Part shown: positions 15,893 through 23,731 of the stretch, piece by piece | How positions within the stretch are numbered: the first letter of the stretch is position 1 | How the letters are laid out: every line of letters begins with the position of its first letter | Source: Antarcticirhabdus aurantiaca | Lineage (GTDB): Bacteria > Pseudomonadota > Alphaproteobacteria > Rhizobiales > Rhizobiaceae | Assembly (NCBI RefSeq): GCF_009765365.1 | Contig: NZ_VTOM01000004.1 | Coordinates: 1-64,000, forward strand | Reading direction: 5' to 3' | DNA length: 64,000 nt | The notes under the pieces: generated by a model | Told to the model about the DNA's origin: nothing | Database searches by the model: none | What the model saw: the letters and a program-made list of their open reading frames with translations, nothing else | Program-made: the position numbers and the translations under genes

Positions 15893-17452
15893 ATGATGGC
15901 CGAATTCTTCACGCCTCTGGTCGGCGGCGTCTCGCTCCTGACCGACCCGTTCCTCTGGCTCCTCGTCGTCGTCGGCACGCTCTACGGCGTTGCCTGCGGC
16001 GCCATGCCCGGCATCGGCACGACGCTCGCCTACGGCCTCGTCCTGCCCTTCACCTTTGCCATGGCGCCGATCCACGGCGTCGCCTTCCTCATGGCGATCA
16101 GCGTCGGCGTCCAGTACGGCAACTCGATCCCCGCCATCCTCATGGGCATTCCCGGCAACCCGGCGGCGATCCTGACGGTGCTCGACGGCTTCACGCTGCA
16201 CAAGCGCGGCGAGAGCGGCCTCGCCCTCGGCGTCGCCTTCGTGGCGGCGCTCGGCGGGCAGTTCGTCTCGATCATCATGTTCATCATGCTGGTCGTGCCC
16301 TTGATGAACCTCGCCTACTACTTCTCCTACCCCGAGATCTTCTCGCTCTACGTCATCGGCATGGTGGCGCTGATCAGCCTGGCCGGCGGCAACATCGTCA
16401 AGGGTCTGATGTCCGCCGCCTTCGGCATCGGCATCGGCATGGTCGGCCTCGACCCGATGAACCTGATGACGCGCTTCGACTTCGGCTTCCGCCAGGTTCG
16501 CTCGGGGCTCGACGAGGTGGCGGTGGTGATCGGGCTCCTCGCGATCTCGGAACTCATCCGCCAGACCCGCCAGGTGTTCAATTGGGAGGACATCACCGGC
16601 GAGTTGAAGGCCAGCACCCGCTTTCCCGCCTTCAAGCGCTGGAAGCCGGCCGTGCCCGCCATGATCGGCGGCACGGCGGTCGGCACGATCGTCGGCGCGA
16701 TTCCGGGCGCCGGCGCCACCGTCGCGGCCATGGTGTCCTACCAGCAGGCGCAGATGATCTCGAAGAAGCCGGAAGAGTTCGGCCGCGGCTCGATCGAGGG
16801 CATCGGCGCCAACGAGGCTGCCCAGAACGCATCGAACTCCGGCGAGCTGATCCCGACGCTCGGCCTCGGCCTGCCCGTCTCCGGCTCGATGGTGCTGCTC
16901 CTCAGCGCCCTCACCGTCCAGGGCTTCGTGCCCGGGCCCCTGATGGTCGCCCGCGCGCCGGAACTGCTCTTCGCCACGGTCGCCGGCCTCCTCGCCTCGA
17001 CGCTGATCCTCGTCTTCGTCGGCTGGCGCATGGCGACGCTGATGCTGAAGGCGGTGCTTCTCAACCGGCAGGTCATCATCGTCCTGGCGCTCGCCATGAC
17101 GGTGCTCGGCACCTACGCCCTCAACAACCGCATCCTCGACGTCGCGGTCGCCTTCGTCTTCGGCGTCATCGGCTACTTCATGATGCGCTACGGCTATTCG
17201 GTCGCGGCGGCGGCGCTCGCCGTCTTCCTCGGCCGGGAATTCGAGCGCAACCTGCGCATCGGCCTCCAGTTCCACGACCAGAGCTGGATCGAGTTCTTCT
17301 CGCGGCCGATCACCCTCGCGATCATGTCGGTGGCGATCTTCCTCCTCGGCTACGGCATCGTCCAGCAGGTGCGCATGCGCCGGCGCATGCGCGAGAACGA
17401 GGCCGCCGCCGCGGACGGAAACCCGCAGACCAGCCCGGCGCTCGGCGAGTGA
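15893..17452 (+). CDS. tctA: Tripartite tricarboxylate transporter, large permease subunit TctA
   Basis: 519 residues, normal for TctA, with about 10-12 TM helices. Family signatures are intact: AMPGIGTTLAYGLVLPFTF near the N terminus, YGNSIPAILMGIPGNPAAI, GAIPGAGATVAAMVSYQQAQ and the loop EGIGANEAAQNASNSG followed by PTLGLGLPVSGSM. It uses an ion gradient to import the carboxylate presented by TctC. The gene ends 7 bp before the convergent DctP-like gene. Confidence 0.92.
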   Translation: MMAEFFTPLVGGVSLLTDPFLWLLVVVGTLYGVACGAMPGIGTTLAYGLVLPFTFAMAPIHGVAFLMAISVGVQYGNSIPAILMGIPGNPAAILTVLDGFTLHKRGESGLALGVAFVAALGGQFVSIIMFIMLVVPLMNLAYYFSYPEIFSLYVIGMVALISLAGGNIVKGLMSAAFGIGIGMVGLDPMNLMTRFDFGFRQVRSGLDEVAVVIGLLAISELIRQTRQVFNWEDITGELKASTRFPAFKRWKPAVPAMIGGTAVGTIVGAIPGAGATVAAMVSYQQAQMISKKPEEFGRGSIEGIGANEAAQNASNSGELIPTLGLGLPVSGSMVLLLSALTVQGFVPGPLMVARAPELLFATVAGLLASTLILVFVGWRMATLMLKAVLLNRQVIIVLALAMTVLGTYALNNRILDVAVAFVFGVIGYFMMRYGYSVAAAALAVFLGREFERNLRIGLQFHDQSWIEFFSRPITLAIMSVAIFLLGYGIVQQVRMRRRMRENEAAAADGNPQTSPALGE

Positions 17453-17459
17453 CGTGGGC

Positions 17460-18380
17460 TCAGGCCCGCAGGAGCCGGAGGATCTCCGGATCCAGCGAGG
17501 CGGCCGCGGCGGAGACGACGCCGGCGGTCGCCGCCTCGAAGGCGGCGCGGTCGAAGCCGTCCGCTTCCACGATCGAGACCCCCGCCGCCTCGATCACCGC
17601 CCGGCAGGAGCGGTCGGCCTCCACCGCGAAGCTCCGCTGCGCGGCGGTGGCATCAATGAGCGCCGCCTCGAGGCCCGCGCGGATGGCGAGCGGCAGGGCC
17701 TCCAGCCAGGCGCGATTGGCGAGAACCAGCGTCAACCCGAAGAAATGACCGGACAGAGTGAGATGGGGATGCACCGCCTGGACGCCGAAGTTGACCGTGT
17801 TCGTCAGCGGGTTCTCCTGCGCGTCGACGGCGCCCGAGCGCACCGCCGCGGGATAGTCCTTCACGTCGATATAGACCGGCTCGAAGCCGAGCGCGGCAAA
17901 GCCCACTTGGTGAAGCGCACTGTCCATGGTGCGGATGCGCAAGGACCGGCAGTCCGCCGGCGCGACGAGCGGGCGGTGCGCGTTGGTGAAGTGGCGAAAG
18001 CCGTTGTCCCAGGCGGCGACGAGCGCGAAACCGGTGCGGGCAGCGACCCGCGCGGCGAGCGCGGCGCCCAGCGCCCCGTCGAGCGCGGCGTTGACCGCCG
18101 TCCGGTCGCGTACCTGGAACGGCAGGTCGAAACCCGCGAGGTCCGGCACGCGGTGCGCCAGGTAGCTCGCCGCGAAATAGCAGAGGTCGAGCTCGTCGCC
18201 CTCCACCATGGCGAAGAGGTCGGTCGCCGGGCGCCCGAGGGCGGTGACGTCCGGCACCAGCTCCAGTCGCGCGGCGCCGTTCGTCGCCTCGTCCAGCACG
18301 GCCGCGAGCCGGCGGCCGGCGCGCGTATGGACCGAAGCCTCTCCCTGATAGCCGCCCATGCGGATCACCGTCTGCGCCAT
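17460..18380 (-). CDS. Orphan DctP-like solute-binding protein without signal peptide
   Basis: 306 residues from the ATG at 18380, which follows GGAGGAG; a GTG 15 bp upstream is possible, but an in-frame TAG just beyond excludes any longer N terminus. The sequence runs as a DctP/TRAP binding protein: LCYFAASYLAHRVPDLAGFD, LPFQVRDRT, LRIRTMDSALHQVGFAALG, YIDVKDYPAAVRSGAVDAQENP and LVLANRAWLEALP. The Arg in LRIRTMDS is where TRAP proteins bind the ligand carboxylate. No signal peptide is present and no DctQ/DctM permease gene is nearby. It may be a cytosolic binding protein, or its export signal was lost. Confidence 0.8.
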   Translation of the reverse strand: MAQTVIRMGGYQGEASVHTRAGRRLAAVLDEATNGAARLELVPDVTALGRPATDLFAMVEGDELDLCYFAASYLAHRVPDLAGFDLPFQVRDRTAVNAALDGALGAALAARVAARTGFALVAAWDNGFRHFTNAHRPLVAPADCRSLRIRTMDSALHQVGFAALGFEPVYIDVKDYPAAVRSGAVDAQENPLTNTVNFGVQAVHPHLTLSGHFFGLTLVLANRAWLEALPLAIRAGLEAALIDATAAQRSFAVEADRSCRAVIEAAGVSIVEADGFDRAAFEAATAGVVSAAAASLDPEILRLLRA

Positions 18381-18403
18381 CCCTGGCTCCTCCACTCGCC
18401 TCT

Positions 18404-18419
18404 AAATGTCCGTACATTT
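18404..18419. promoter_or_regulatory. Candidate operator AAATGTCCGTACATTT (site 3)
   Basis: A near-perfect 16-bp palindrome in the 74-bp gap between the divergent DctP-like gene and the dehydrogenase gene at 18455. The core TGTCCGTACA differs from sites 1 and 2 by one base, and the flanking T runs resemble site 1 (ACATTTT). It could control both directions. Confidence 0.55.
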
Positions 18420-18454
18420 TCTCCGCCAGCTTGTCACCGTCCGGAGGCGGGCCG

Positions 18455-19363
18455 GTGAGCGCGCATGCTTTCCGCGTCGGCGTGATCGGGCTCGGCCAGA
18501 TGGGACGGGGCATCGCCGCCAATCTCGACCGGGCCGGCCTCCTCGCCGCGGCCTTCGACGTCGCGCCCGGCGCCTTCGCCGCGGCCGAGCTGTCGCCTGC
18601 CGTGCAGGACGCCTCCCCCGCCGCGATGGGCGAGACCTGCGACACCGTCCTCTTCGCACTGCCCGCGACGCCGGAGATCGAGGCGTGCCTCGCCGGTCCG
18701 GACGGCCTCCTCGCCACCGAGCGCCCCGGCCAGATCCTCGTCGATCTCACGACCTCGCATCCCGGCGACACCCGCCGCGTCGCGGAGCGGGTGCGCGAAG
18801 CCGGCCGTGCCTACATCGACTGCGGCATGACGGGCGGCGCCAAGGGCGCGGCGGCCGGCACGCTGACGCTGATGGCCGGCGGCGAGGCGGAGGCGCTCGC
18901 CCGGGTTCGACCCGTCCTCGGCGTCATCGCCGCCCGCGTCGTCCATGTCGGCCCGAGCGGCGCCGGCCACGCGCTGAAGCTCATCCACAACATGGTGCTG
19001 CACACGGTCTTCCTCGCGACCTGCGAGGGCGCGCGGGCGGCGACGCGCGCCGGCATCGACCTCGCCACCACGATCGAGGTCTTCAACGCCGGCAACGCCC
19101 GCTCCTTCGTCACCGAGCGGCGCTTTCCCGACCACATCCTGTCCGGCCGCTTCGACGGCCGCTCCTTCGTCTCGACCTTCGCCAAGGATCTCGGCCTCGC
19201 GGAGCGCTTCCTGCGCGAGATCGGCGCGCCGGCGCTCTACGGGCCGCTGACGTCGGCGCTCCTGTCGCGCGCCGTCGACGAGGGCCTGGGTGACGAGGAC
19301 TTCACGCGGCTCTACGAGCACGTCGAGGCGCTCCTCGCGGCTGAAGGCCAGGCGGCACGATGA
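18455..19363 (+). CDS. 3-hydroxyisobutyrate dehydrogenase-family oxidoreductase (1)
   Basis: 302 residues from a GTG at 18455 with GGAGG 7 nt upstream; a TTG 24 bp earlier is less likely. The N-terminal Rossmann motif is VGVIGLGQMGRGIAANL. The substrate loop is IDCGMTGGAKG in place of the usual D-A-P-V-S-G-G. The catalytic Lys is in SGAGHALKLIHNMVL. Beta-hydroxyacid dehydrogenases of this kind oxidise 3-hydroxy acids or reduce tartronate-type semialdehydes with NAD(P). It is coupled by ATGA to a second, divergent member. Confidence 0.85.
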   Translation: MSAHAFRVGVIGLGQMGRGIAANLDRAGLLAAAFDVAPGAFAAAELSPAVQDASPAAMGETCDTVLFALPATPEIEACLAGPDGLLATERPGQILVDLTTSHPGDTRRVAERVREAGRAYIDCGMTGGAKGAAAGTLTLMAGGEAEALARVRPVLGVIAARVVHVGPSGAGHALKLIHNMVLHTVFLATCEGARAATRAGIDLATTIEVFNAGNARSFVTERRFPDHILSGRFDGRSFVSTFAKDLGLAERFLREIGAPALYGPLTSALLSRAVDEGLGDEDFTRLYEHVEALLAAEGQAAR

Positions 19364-20328
19364 GCAACGCACCCGTCGGGCTCCTCGGCGCAGGTCTCAT
19401 CGGCACGGCGCTCGCCCGCCGCCTCCTCGCCGCCGGCTTCCCGGTCCACGTCTTCGACCCGGACGCGGCCAAGGCGAACGCCCTTGCCACCTGGGGCGCG
19501 ATCCTAGCGCCCTCGCCCGAAGCGGTTGCCCGCGCCGCCCGCCGGACGATCGTCGCGGTGTTCGACACGGATCAGGTCGAGTCGGTGACCGAGGGTGGCG
19601 ACGGCCTCGCCGCCGGCTGGGCCCTCTCGCCGGGCCCGGTGCCGATCGCGATCTGCGTCTCGACCTGCGATCCCCTCCGCATCGAGCGCCTCGCCGGGCG
19701 GCTGGCGGCCCGCGGCGTCGGCCTCGTCGAATGTCCGCTGTCGGGCAGCAGCGGCCAGGTCGCGGCGGGCACCGCCGCCGGCCTCGTCGCGGGCGCCGAT
19801 GCCGACGTCGCGGCGGTCGACGACGTTCTCGCCGTTCTCGCGCCCCGGCGCTTCCGGCTCGGTCCCGCCGGCAACGGCAACCGGGCGAAGCTCGCGATCA
19901 ACCTCATCCTCGGCCTCAACCGCGCGGCGCTCGCCGAAGGTCTCGTCTTCGCGCAAGCCCTCGGCCTGCCCCTCGACGCCTTTCTCGACGTCGCCCGCGG
20001 CTCGGCCGCGCAGTCGCAGGTCATGGACGTGAAGGGGGGCAAGATGGTGTCCGGCGACTTCGCGCCGGAAGGCCGCGTGCGCCAGTCCGCCAAGGACTTC
20101 GCGCTGATCCGCGACGCGGCGGCAGGCGCCGGCCGGCACCTCCCCCTCGCCGCCCTCTACGGCGACCTCATGGCCGGCTGCATCGCTGCCGGCGAGGGCG
20201 AGGCCGACAACGCCGCCGTCATCGCCGAGTTGCGCCGCCGCTCGCTGCTTCCGCCATCCCCGCCCCACAAGGAGACGCAAAGCCCATGGCCGAACCCCGG
20301 ACCATCGACGTCCACGCCCACATCCTGA
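19360..20328 (+). CDS. 3-hydroxyisobutyrate dehydrogenase-family oxidoreductase (2)
   Basis: 322 residues, start overlapping the previous stop (ATGA). The Rossmann start is VGLLGAGLIGTALARRLL, the substrate loop ECPLSGSSGQVAAG, and the catalytic Lys lies in GNGNRAKLAINLILGLN. The nearly DxxxSG loop suggests normal hydroxyacid binding. The last 14 codons overlap the next gene by 43 bp and look degenerate (Pro/Ser/Thr-rich), so the C terminus may have been extended by loss of an earlier stop. It probably works on the same substrate class as its neighbour. Confidence 0.82.
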   Translation: MSNAPVGLLGAGLIGTALARRLLAAGFPVHVFDPDAAKANALATWGAILAPSPEAVARAARRTIVAVFDTDQVESVTEGGDGLAAGWALSPGPVPIAICVSTCDPLRIERLAGRLAARGVGLVECPLSGSSGQVAAGTAAGLVAGADADVAAVDDVLAVLAPRRFRLGPAGNGNRAKLAINLILGLNRAALAEGLVFAQALGLPLDAFLDVARGSAAQSQVMDVKGGKMVSGDFAPEGRVRQSAKDFALIRDAAAGAGRHLPLAALYGDLMAGCIAAGEGEADNAAVIAELRRRSLLPPSPPHKETQSPWPNPGPSTSTPTS

Positions 20329-21287
20329 CGCTCGACACGCTCGCCCGCATCAACCGCGAGGCGCCGGGCTACAGGCTCGCCATCCGCGACGTATCCGGCG
20401 ATTTCGGCACGCTGGACACCGGCGCGCAGACCTATGCCAAGTTCCCGCGCGGCGGCTGGGACGTCGAGAAGCGCCTCGCCGACATGGAACGGGCGCGCTT
20501 CGACCGGCAGGTGCTCTCGATCCTGCCGCAGACCGTCGCCTACGAGGAGGAGGCCAGCCTCGGCCTCGCTCTCTCGCAGATCCAGAACGAGGCGATCGCC
20601 GCGCTCGTGCGCGCCCGGCCCGACCGCTTCATCGGCCTCGGCACCGTGCCGATGCAGGCGCCGGAAGAGGCCGCGCGGGAGCTGCGCCGCTGCATGAGCG
20701 AGCTCGGGCTCAAGGGCATCATGACCGGCTCGAACGTCGCCGGCCGCGATTTCGACGATCCGGCGCTGGAGCCGGTCTGGGCTGCGGCCGAGGAATTGGG
20801 GGCCTTCATCTTCATCCACCCGACCATGACGGCGGCGGGCGAGCGGCTGAAGAACTACTACTTCCGCAACTTCATCGGGAACCCGCTCGACACGACGATC
20901 GCGGCGGCGAGCCTCGTCTTCGGCGGTGTCCTGGAGCGCCATCCCGGCCTCAAGGTCTATCTCTCCCACGGCGGCGGCTTCATCCCCTTCCAGCACCACC
21001 GCTTCGTGCACGGCTGGGGCGAGCGGGAGGAGTCCAAGGCGAAGCTCGCCGTCTCGCCGGAGGCATCGCTGCGCCGCCTCCTCTTCGACACCATCCTCCA
21101 CGGCCCCGAGCCGTTGAAGTTCCTCGTCGATTTCGCCGGCGCCGACCGCGTCCTTCTCGGCTCGGACTACCCTTACGACATGGGCCAGTACGACGGCGTC
21201 GCGGTGATGGAGGGGCTCGACGTTCCCGCCGCGGACAAGGCCAAGGTGCTCGCCGGAAACGCCCGGCGGCTCCTCGGCCTCGACTGA
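20286..21287 (+). CDS. ACMSD-type amidohydrolase (decarboxylase family) 2
   Basis: 333 residues; the ATG at 20286 follows CAAGGAG about 12 nt upstream, inside the previous gene. Metal-site blocks are IDVHAHIL (residues 8-15), FIFIHP, YLSHGGG and LGSDYPYDMGQ. FIGLGTVPMQAPEEAARELR and NFIGNPLDTTIAAASLVFGG are very close to ACMSD. It is homologous over its full length to the amidohydrolase at 13005 but clearly diverged, so the island encodes two related decarboxylases or hydrolases for different intermediates. Confidence 0.88.
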   Translation: MAEPRTIDVHAHILTLDTLARINREAPGYRLAIRDVSGDFGTLDTGAQTYAKFPRGGWDVEKRLADMERARFDRQVLSILPQTVAYEEEASLGLALSQIQNEAIAALVRARPDRFIGLGTVPMQAPEEAARELRRCMSELGLKGIMTGSNVAGRDFDDPALEPVWAAAEELGAFIFIHPTMTAAGERLKNYYFRNFIGNPLDTTIAAASLVFGGVLERHPGLKVYLSHGGGFIPFQHHRFVHGWGEREESKAKLAVSPEASLRRLLFDTILHGPEPLKFLVDFAGADRVLLGSDYPYDMGQYDGVAVMEGLDVPAADKAKVLAGNARRLLGLD

Positions 21288-21409
21288 CGGGACCGGGAAA
21301 CGCTATCCTGGGACGCACAGGGATCGCGGCGGCCGGGTCCGGCCTGCGGCGGCGGCGCCCCGCCGGCGCAGGGCGCGGCCGGCGCGGCCCGCCACCTTCG
21401 CGAGCCGCC

Positions 21410-22201
21410 ATGTCCGACACGATCAACGACCTCGAACCCGTCGAGCCCCCGGCGCCCCGCCGCGGGCCGGCCGGGCGGCCGCGCTGGCTGGAGATCCAGA
21501 CGGAGCTTGCGGCCGACGTGAAGGCCGGGCGCGTTCCCATCGGCGGCCTCCTGCCGACCGAGCACGAGCTCTGCGCCCGCTTCGGCGCCTCGCGCTTCAC
21601 GGTGCGCCAGGCGCTGAAGGGCCTGCAGGAGGCCGGCCTCATCGAGCGCCGCTCGGGCGTCGGGAGCCTCGTCGTCGCCAGCGAGCCGCGCGAGGCCTTC
21701 ATCCAGTCGCTGACCTCCATGTCGGAGATCCTGCGCTATCCGGCCGAGACGTCGCGCGTCGAGCTCTCGCGCCAGGCGATCCGGGCCAGCGTCGAGCAGG
21801 CGCACCTCCTCCTGTGCAATGCCGGCGAGGAATGGTCGCGCCTCCAGGCCGTGCGCATCGCGCGCGGCTCCAAGCTGCCCTTCTCCTTCGCCGACATCTT
21901 CGTGCGGCCGACCTATGCCGCGATCTTCGACCTGCCGAACCCGACCGGCGAGCCGGCCTTCCGCCAGATCGAGACGTATTTCGGCCTCAGGATCGGCCAT
22001 GCTCGCGTCGAGATCTTCGCCGGCCAGATCACCGACGACCTCGCCGGCCCGATGCAGATCGAGGCCGGCACGCCGGCGCTCATCATGATCCGCCGCTATA
22101 CCGGGCCGGACGGCAAGATCTTCCTCGTCACCTACACCGTCCACCCCGCCAACCGCTTCGTCTTCACCATGGACCTGGAGCGCCGCCGCGAGCCGACCTG
22201 A
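21410..22201 (+). CDS. GntR-family regulator, HutC subfamily (2)
   Basis: 263 residues. After a Pro-rich leader, the winged HTH spans about residues 25-90: KAGRVPIGGLLPTEHELCAR, FGASRFTVRQALKGLQEAGL and ERRSGVGSLVV. The UTRA effector domain follows to the end, with LQAVRIARGSKLPFSFADIF, a PALIMIRRYTGPDGKI strand pair and FVFTMDLERR. It ends the catabolic island on the plus strand, 25 bp from the convergent quinone-reductase gene. Either this protein or the one at 9018 could bind the TGTCCGGACA sites. Confidence 0.88.
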   Translation: MSDTINDLEPVEPPAPRRGPAGRPRWLEIQTELAADVKAGRVPIGGLLPTEHELCARFGASRFTVRQALKGLQEAGLIERRSGVGSLVVASEPREAFIQSLTSMSEILRYPAETSRVELSRQAIRASVEQAHLLLCNAGEEWSRLQAVRIARGSKLPFSFADIFVRPTYAAIFDLPNPTGEPAFRQIETYFGLRIGHARVEIFAGQITDDLAGPMQIEAGTPALIMIRRYTGPDGKIFLVTYTVHPANRFVFTMDLERRREPT

Positions 22202-22225
22202 CCGCCCGTTCGGGTGCGCTTCGCG

Positions 22226-22939
22226 TCAGACGGCGGGTTTCGGGCTGAGATCGGCGTTGAACCCGTCCATCGCCGGCATCGGCAGGATCGGCCGCCGGTC
22301 GAGGCCGCGCAGGCATTCGACATAGTCCGCCAGGATCGCCCGGCGGGCCTCGTCCGGGATGTAGGGAACGTGCCAGCCGATGAAGGGCTCGTGGACGTCG
22401 TAGCCGACATAGCCGAGCGTTCCCTTGAGGATCGGCCGCAGGAGGTGGTCCAGCGGCCCGTGGATGCCCTCCGGCCCGAACATCGTCTCCCGGCCCCCGA
22501 TGGTCAGGCCGACGAGCGCGCGCTTTCCGGCGAGTCCGCCCTGGTCGAAGATCCGCCGGCCGCCGTAGCAGAGGCCGGACACGAAGACGCGGTCGATCCA
22601 GCCCTTCAGGATGGCCGGCATCGAGAACCAGTAGATCGGGAAGTTCAGGATCAGGAGGTCGGCGGCGACGAGCTTGTCGAGTTCGGCGCGAATGTCCGGG
22701 GCCAGCGTGCCGGCGGTCACGTTGTGGCGCTGTTCGAGCGCGTAGGTCAGGTAGTCCGGATCGCGCCGCGTCCCGAAGTCGGCCGCGCTCGCCACCGGGT
22801 TCCAGTTCATGGCGTAGAGGTCGGAATGCTCGACCGCGTGGCCGAGCTCGCGCATCGTGTCGACGGAGGCTTTTCCCATGGCGGCGGCGAAGGATCGCGG
22901 CTCCGGCGTGGCGCTCACGACGAGGACCTTCATCGTCAT
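22226..22939 (-). CDS. Flavodoxin-like NAD(P)H:quinone oxidoreductase
   Basis: 237 residues. MKVLVVSATPEPRSFAAAM begins a flavodoxin-like fold of the NQO1/KefF/MdaB group. FMN/FAD-contact blocks follow: LNFPIYWFSMPAILKGWIDR and VFVSGLCYGG, with a later LVGLTIGGRETMFGP. It reduces quinones or similar acceptors by two electrons. It is the last gene of the TetR-headed operon, coupled by ATGA to the crotonase upstream. It might recycle an electron acceptor or detoxify a pathway intermediate; the role here is inferred. Confidence 0.83.
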   Translation of the reverse strand: MTMKVLVVSATPEPRSFAAAMGKASVDTMRELGHAVEHSDLYAMNWNPVASAADFGTRRDPDYLTYALEQRHNVTAGTLAPDIRAELDKLVAADLLILNFPIYWFSMPAILKGWIDRVFVSGLCYGGRRIFDQGGLAGKRALVGLTIGGRETMFGPEGIHGPLDHLLRPILKGTLGYVGYDVHEPFIGWHVPYIPDEARRAILADYVECLRGLDRRPILPMPAMDGFNADLSPKPAV

Positions 22940-23730
22940 CGGCCCTTCCAGACGGGATCGCGCTTCTCGGCGAAGGCCTTGGCCCCCTCCAGGATGTCCT
23001 CGGACGCGTAGAGACGATCGACGCTCGGCAGTTGCCGGCGCATGACGCGGTTCATGGTGGTCTGGAAGTCCTCGCCCTCGGCTACGCGCGCGGTCTCCTT
23101 GATGGCGGCGTAGACGAGCGGCGGGCCGGCGGCGAGGAGGCGCGCGACCGCCCAGACCCGGGTTTCGAGCTGGCCTTCCGGCAGCACCTCGTTGACGAGG
23201 CCCCAGCGCTGGGCTTCGGCCGCCTCCATCCAGCGGCCGGTGAACAGGAGCTCCATGGCGACGTGGTAGGGGATGCGCTTGGGCAGCCGGATCGTCGCGG
23301 CGTCGGCGATCGTGCCGGAGCGGATTTCGGGCAGCGCGAAGGACGAGTGGTCGGCCGCGTAGATGAGGTCGCAGGACAGGGCCAGCTCGAAGCCGCCCCC
23401 GACCGCCATGCCGCTGACGCAGGCGATCACCGGCTTGTTGAGGTCGCGCAGCTCCTGGATGCCGCCGAAGCCGCCGACGCCGTAATCGCCGTCGACCGGC
23501 GCGCCGTCAGCCGCCGCCTTGAGGTCCCATCCGGCGCAGAAGAAGCGGCTCCCCGCCGACTTCAGGATGGCGACGCGCAGCTCCGGATCGTCGCGGAACG
23601 CCGCGAAGACACGGCCCATGGCGCGCGAGGTCGGCAGGTCGATGGCGTTGGCCTTGGGGCGGTCCAGCGTCACCTCGAGGATCGCGCCCTCGCGGCGGGT
23701 GGAGACGACGCCGTGCGGTATCTCGCTCAC
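22936..23730 (-). CDS. CaiD-like enoyl-CoA hydratase (crotonase) 1
   Basis: 264 residues from a GTG at 23730, two bases after the previous stop. Crotonase blocks resemble carnitinyl-CoA dehydratase CaiD: TLDRPKANAID, FRDDPELRVAI, FFCAGWDLKAAADG, GGGFELALSCDLI, FALPEIRSGT and the ending EKRDPVWKGR. The two active-site Glu positions (in GFELAL and LPEIR) are conserved. CaiD hydrates crotonobetainyl-CoA, a CoA ester carrying a quaternary ammonium group. The likeness suggests a cationic acyl-CoA substrate. Fourth of the four CoA enzymes in this operon. Confidence 0.87.
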   Translation of the reverse strand: MSEIPHGVVSTRREGAILEVTLDRPKANAIDLPTSRAMGRVFAAFRDDPELRVAILKSAGSRFFCAGWDLKAAADGAPVDGDYGVGGFGGIQELRDLNKPVIACVSGMAVGGGFELALSCDLIYAADHSSFALPEIRSGTIADAATIRLPKRIPYHVAMELLFTGRWMEAAEAQRWGLVNEVLPEGQLETRVWAVARLLAAGPPLVYAAIKETARVAEGEDFQTTMNRVMRRQLPSVDRLYASEDILEGAKAFAEKRDPVWKGR

Positions 23731-23731
23731 C

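Noticed and set aside
17460-18380. Complete TRAP transporter
   Set aside because: No DctQ or DctM genes are present on either side; the neighbouring permeases are clearly TctA/TctB.
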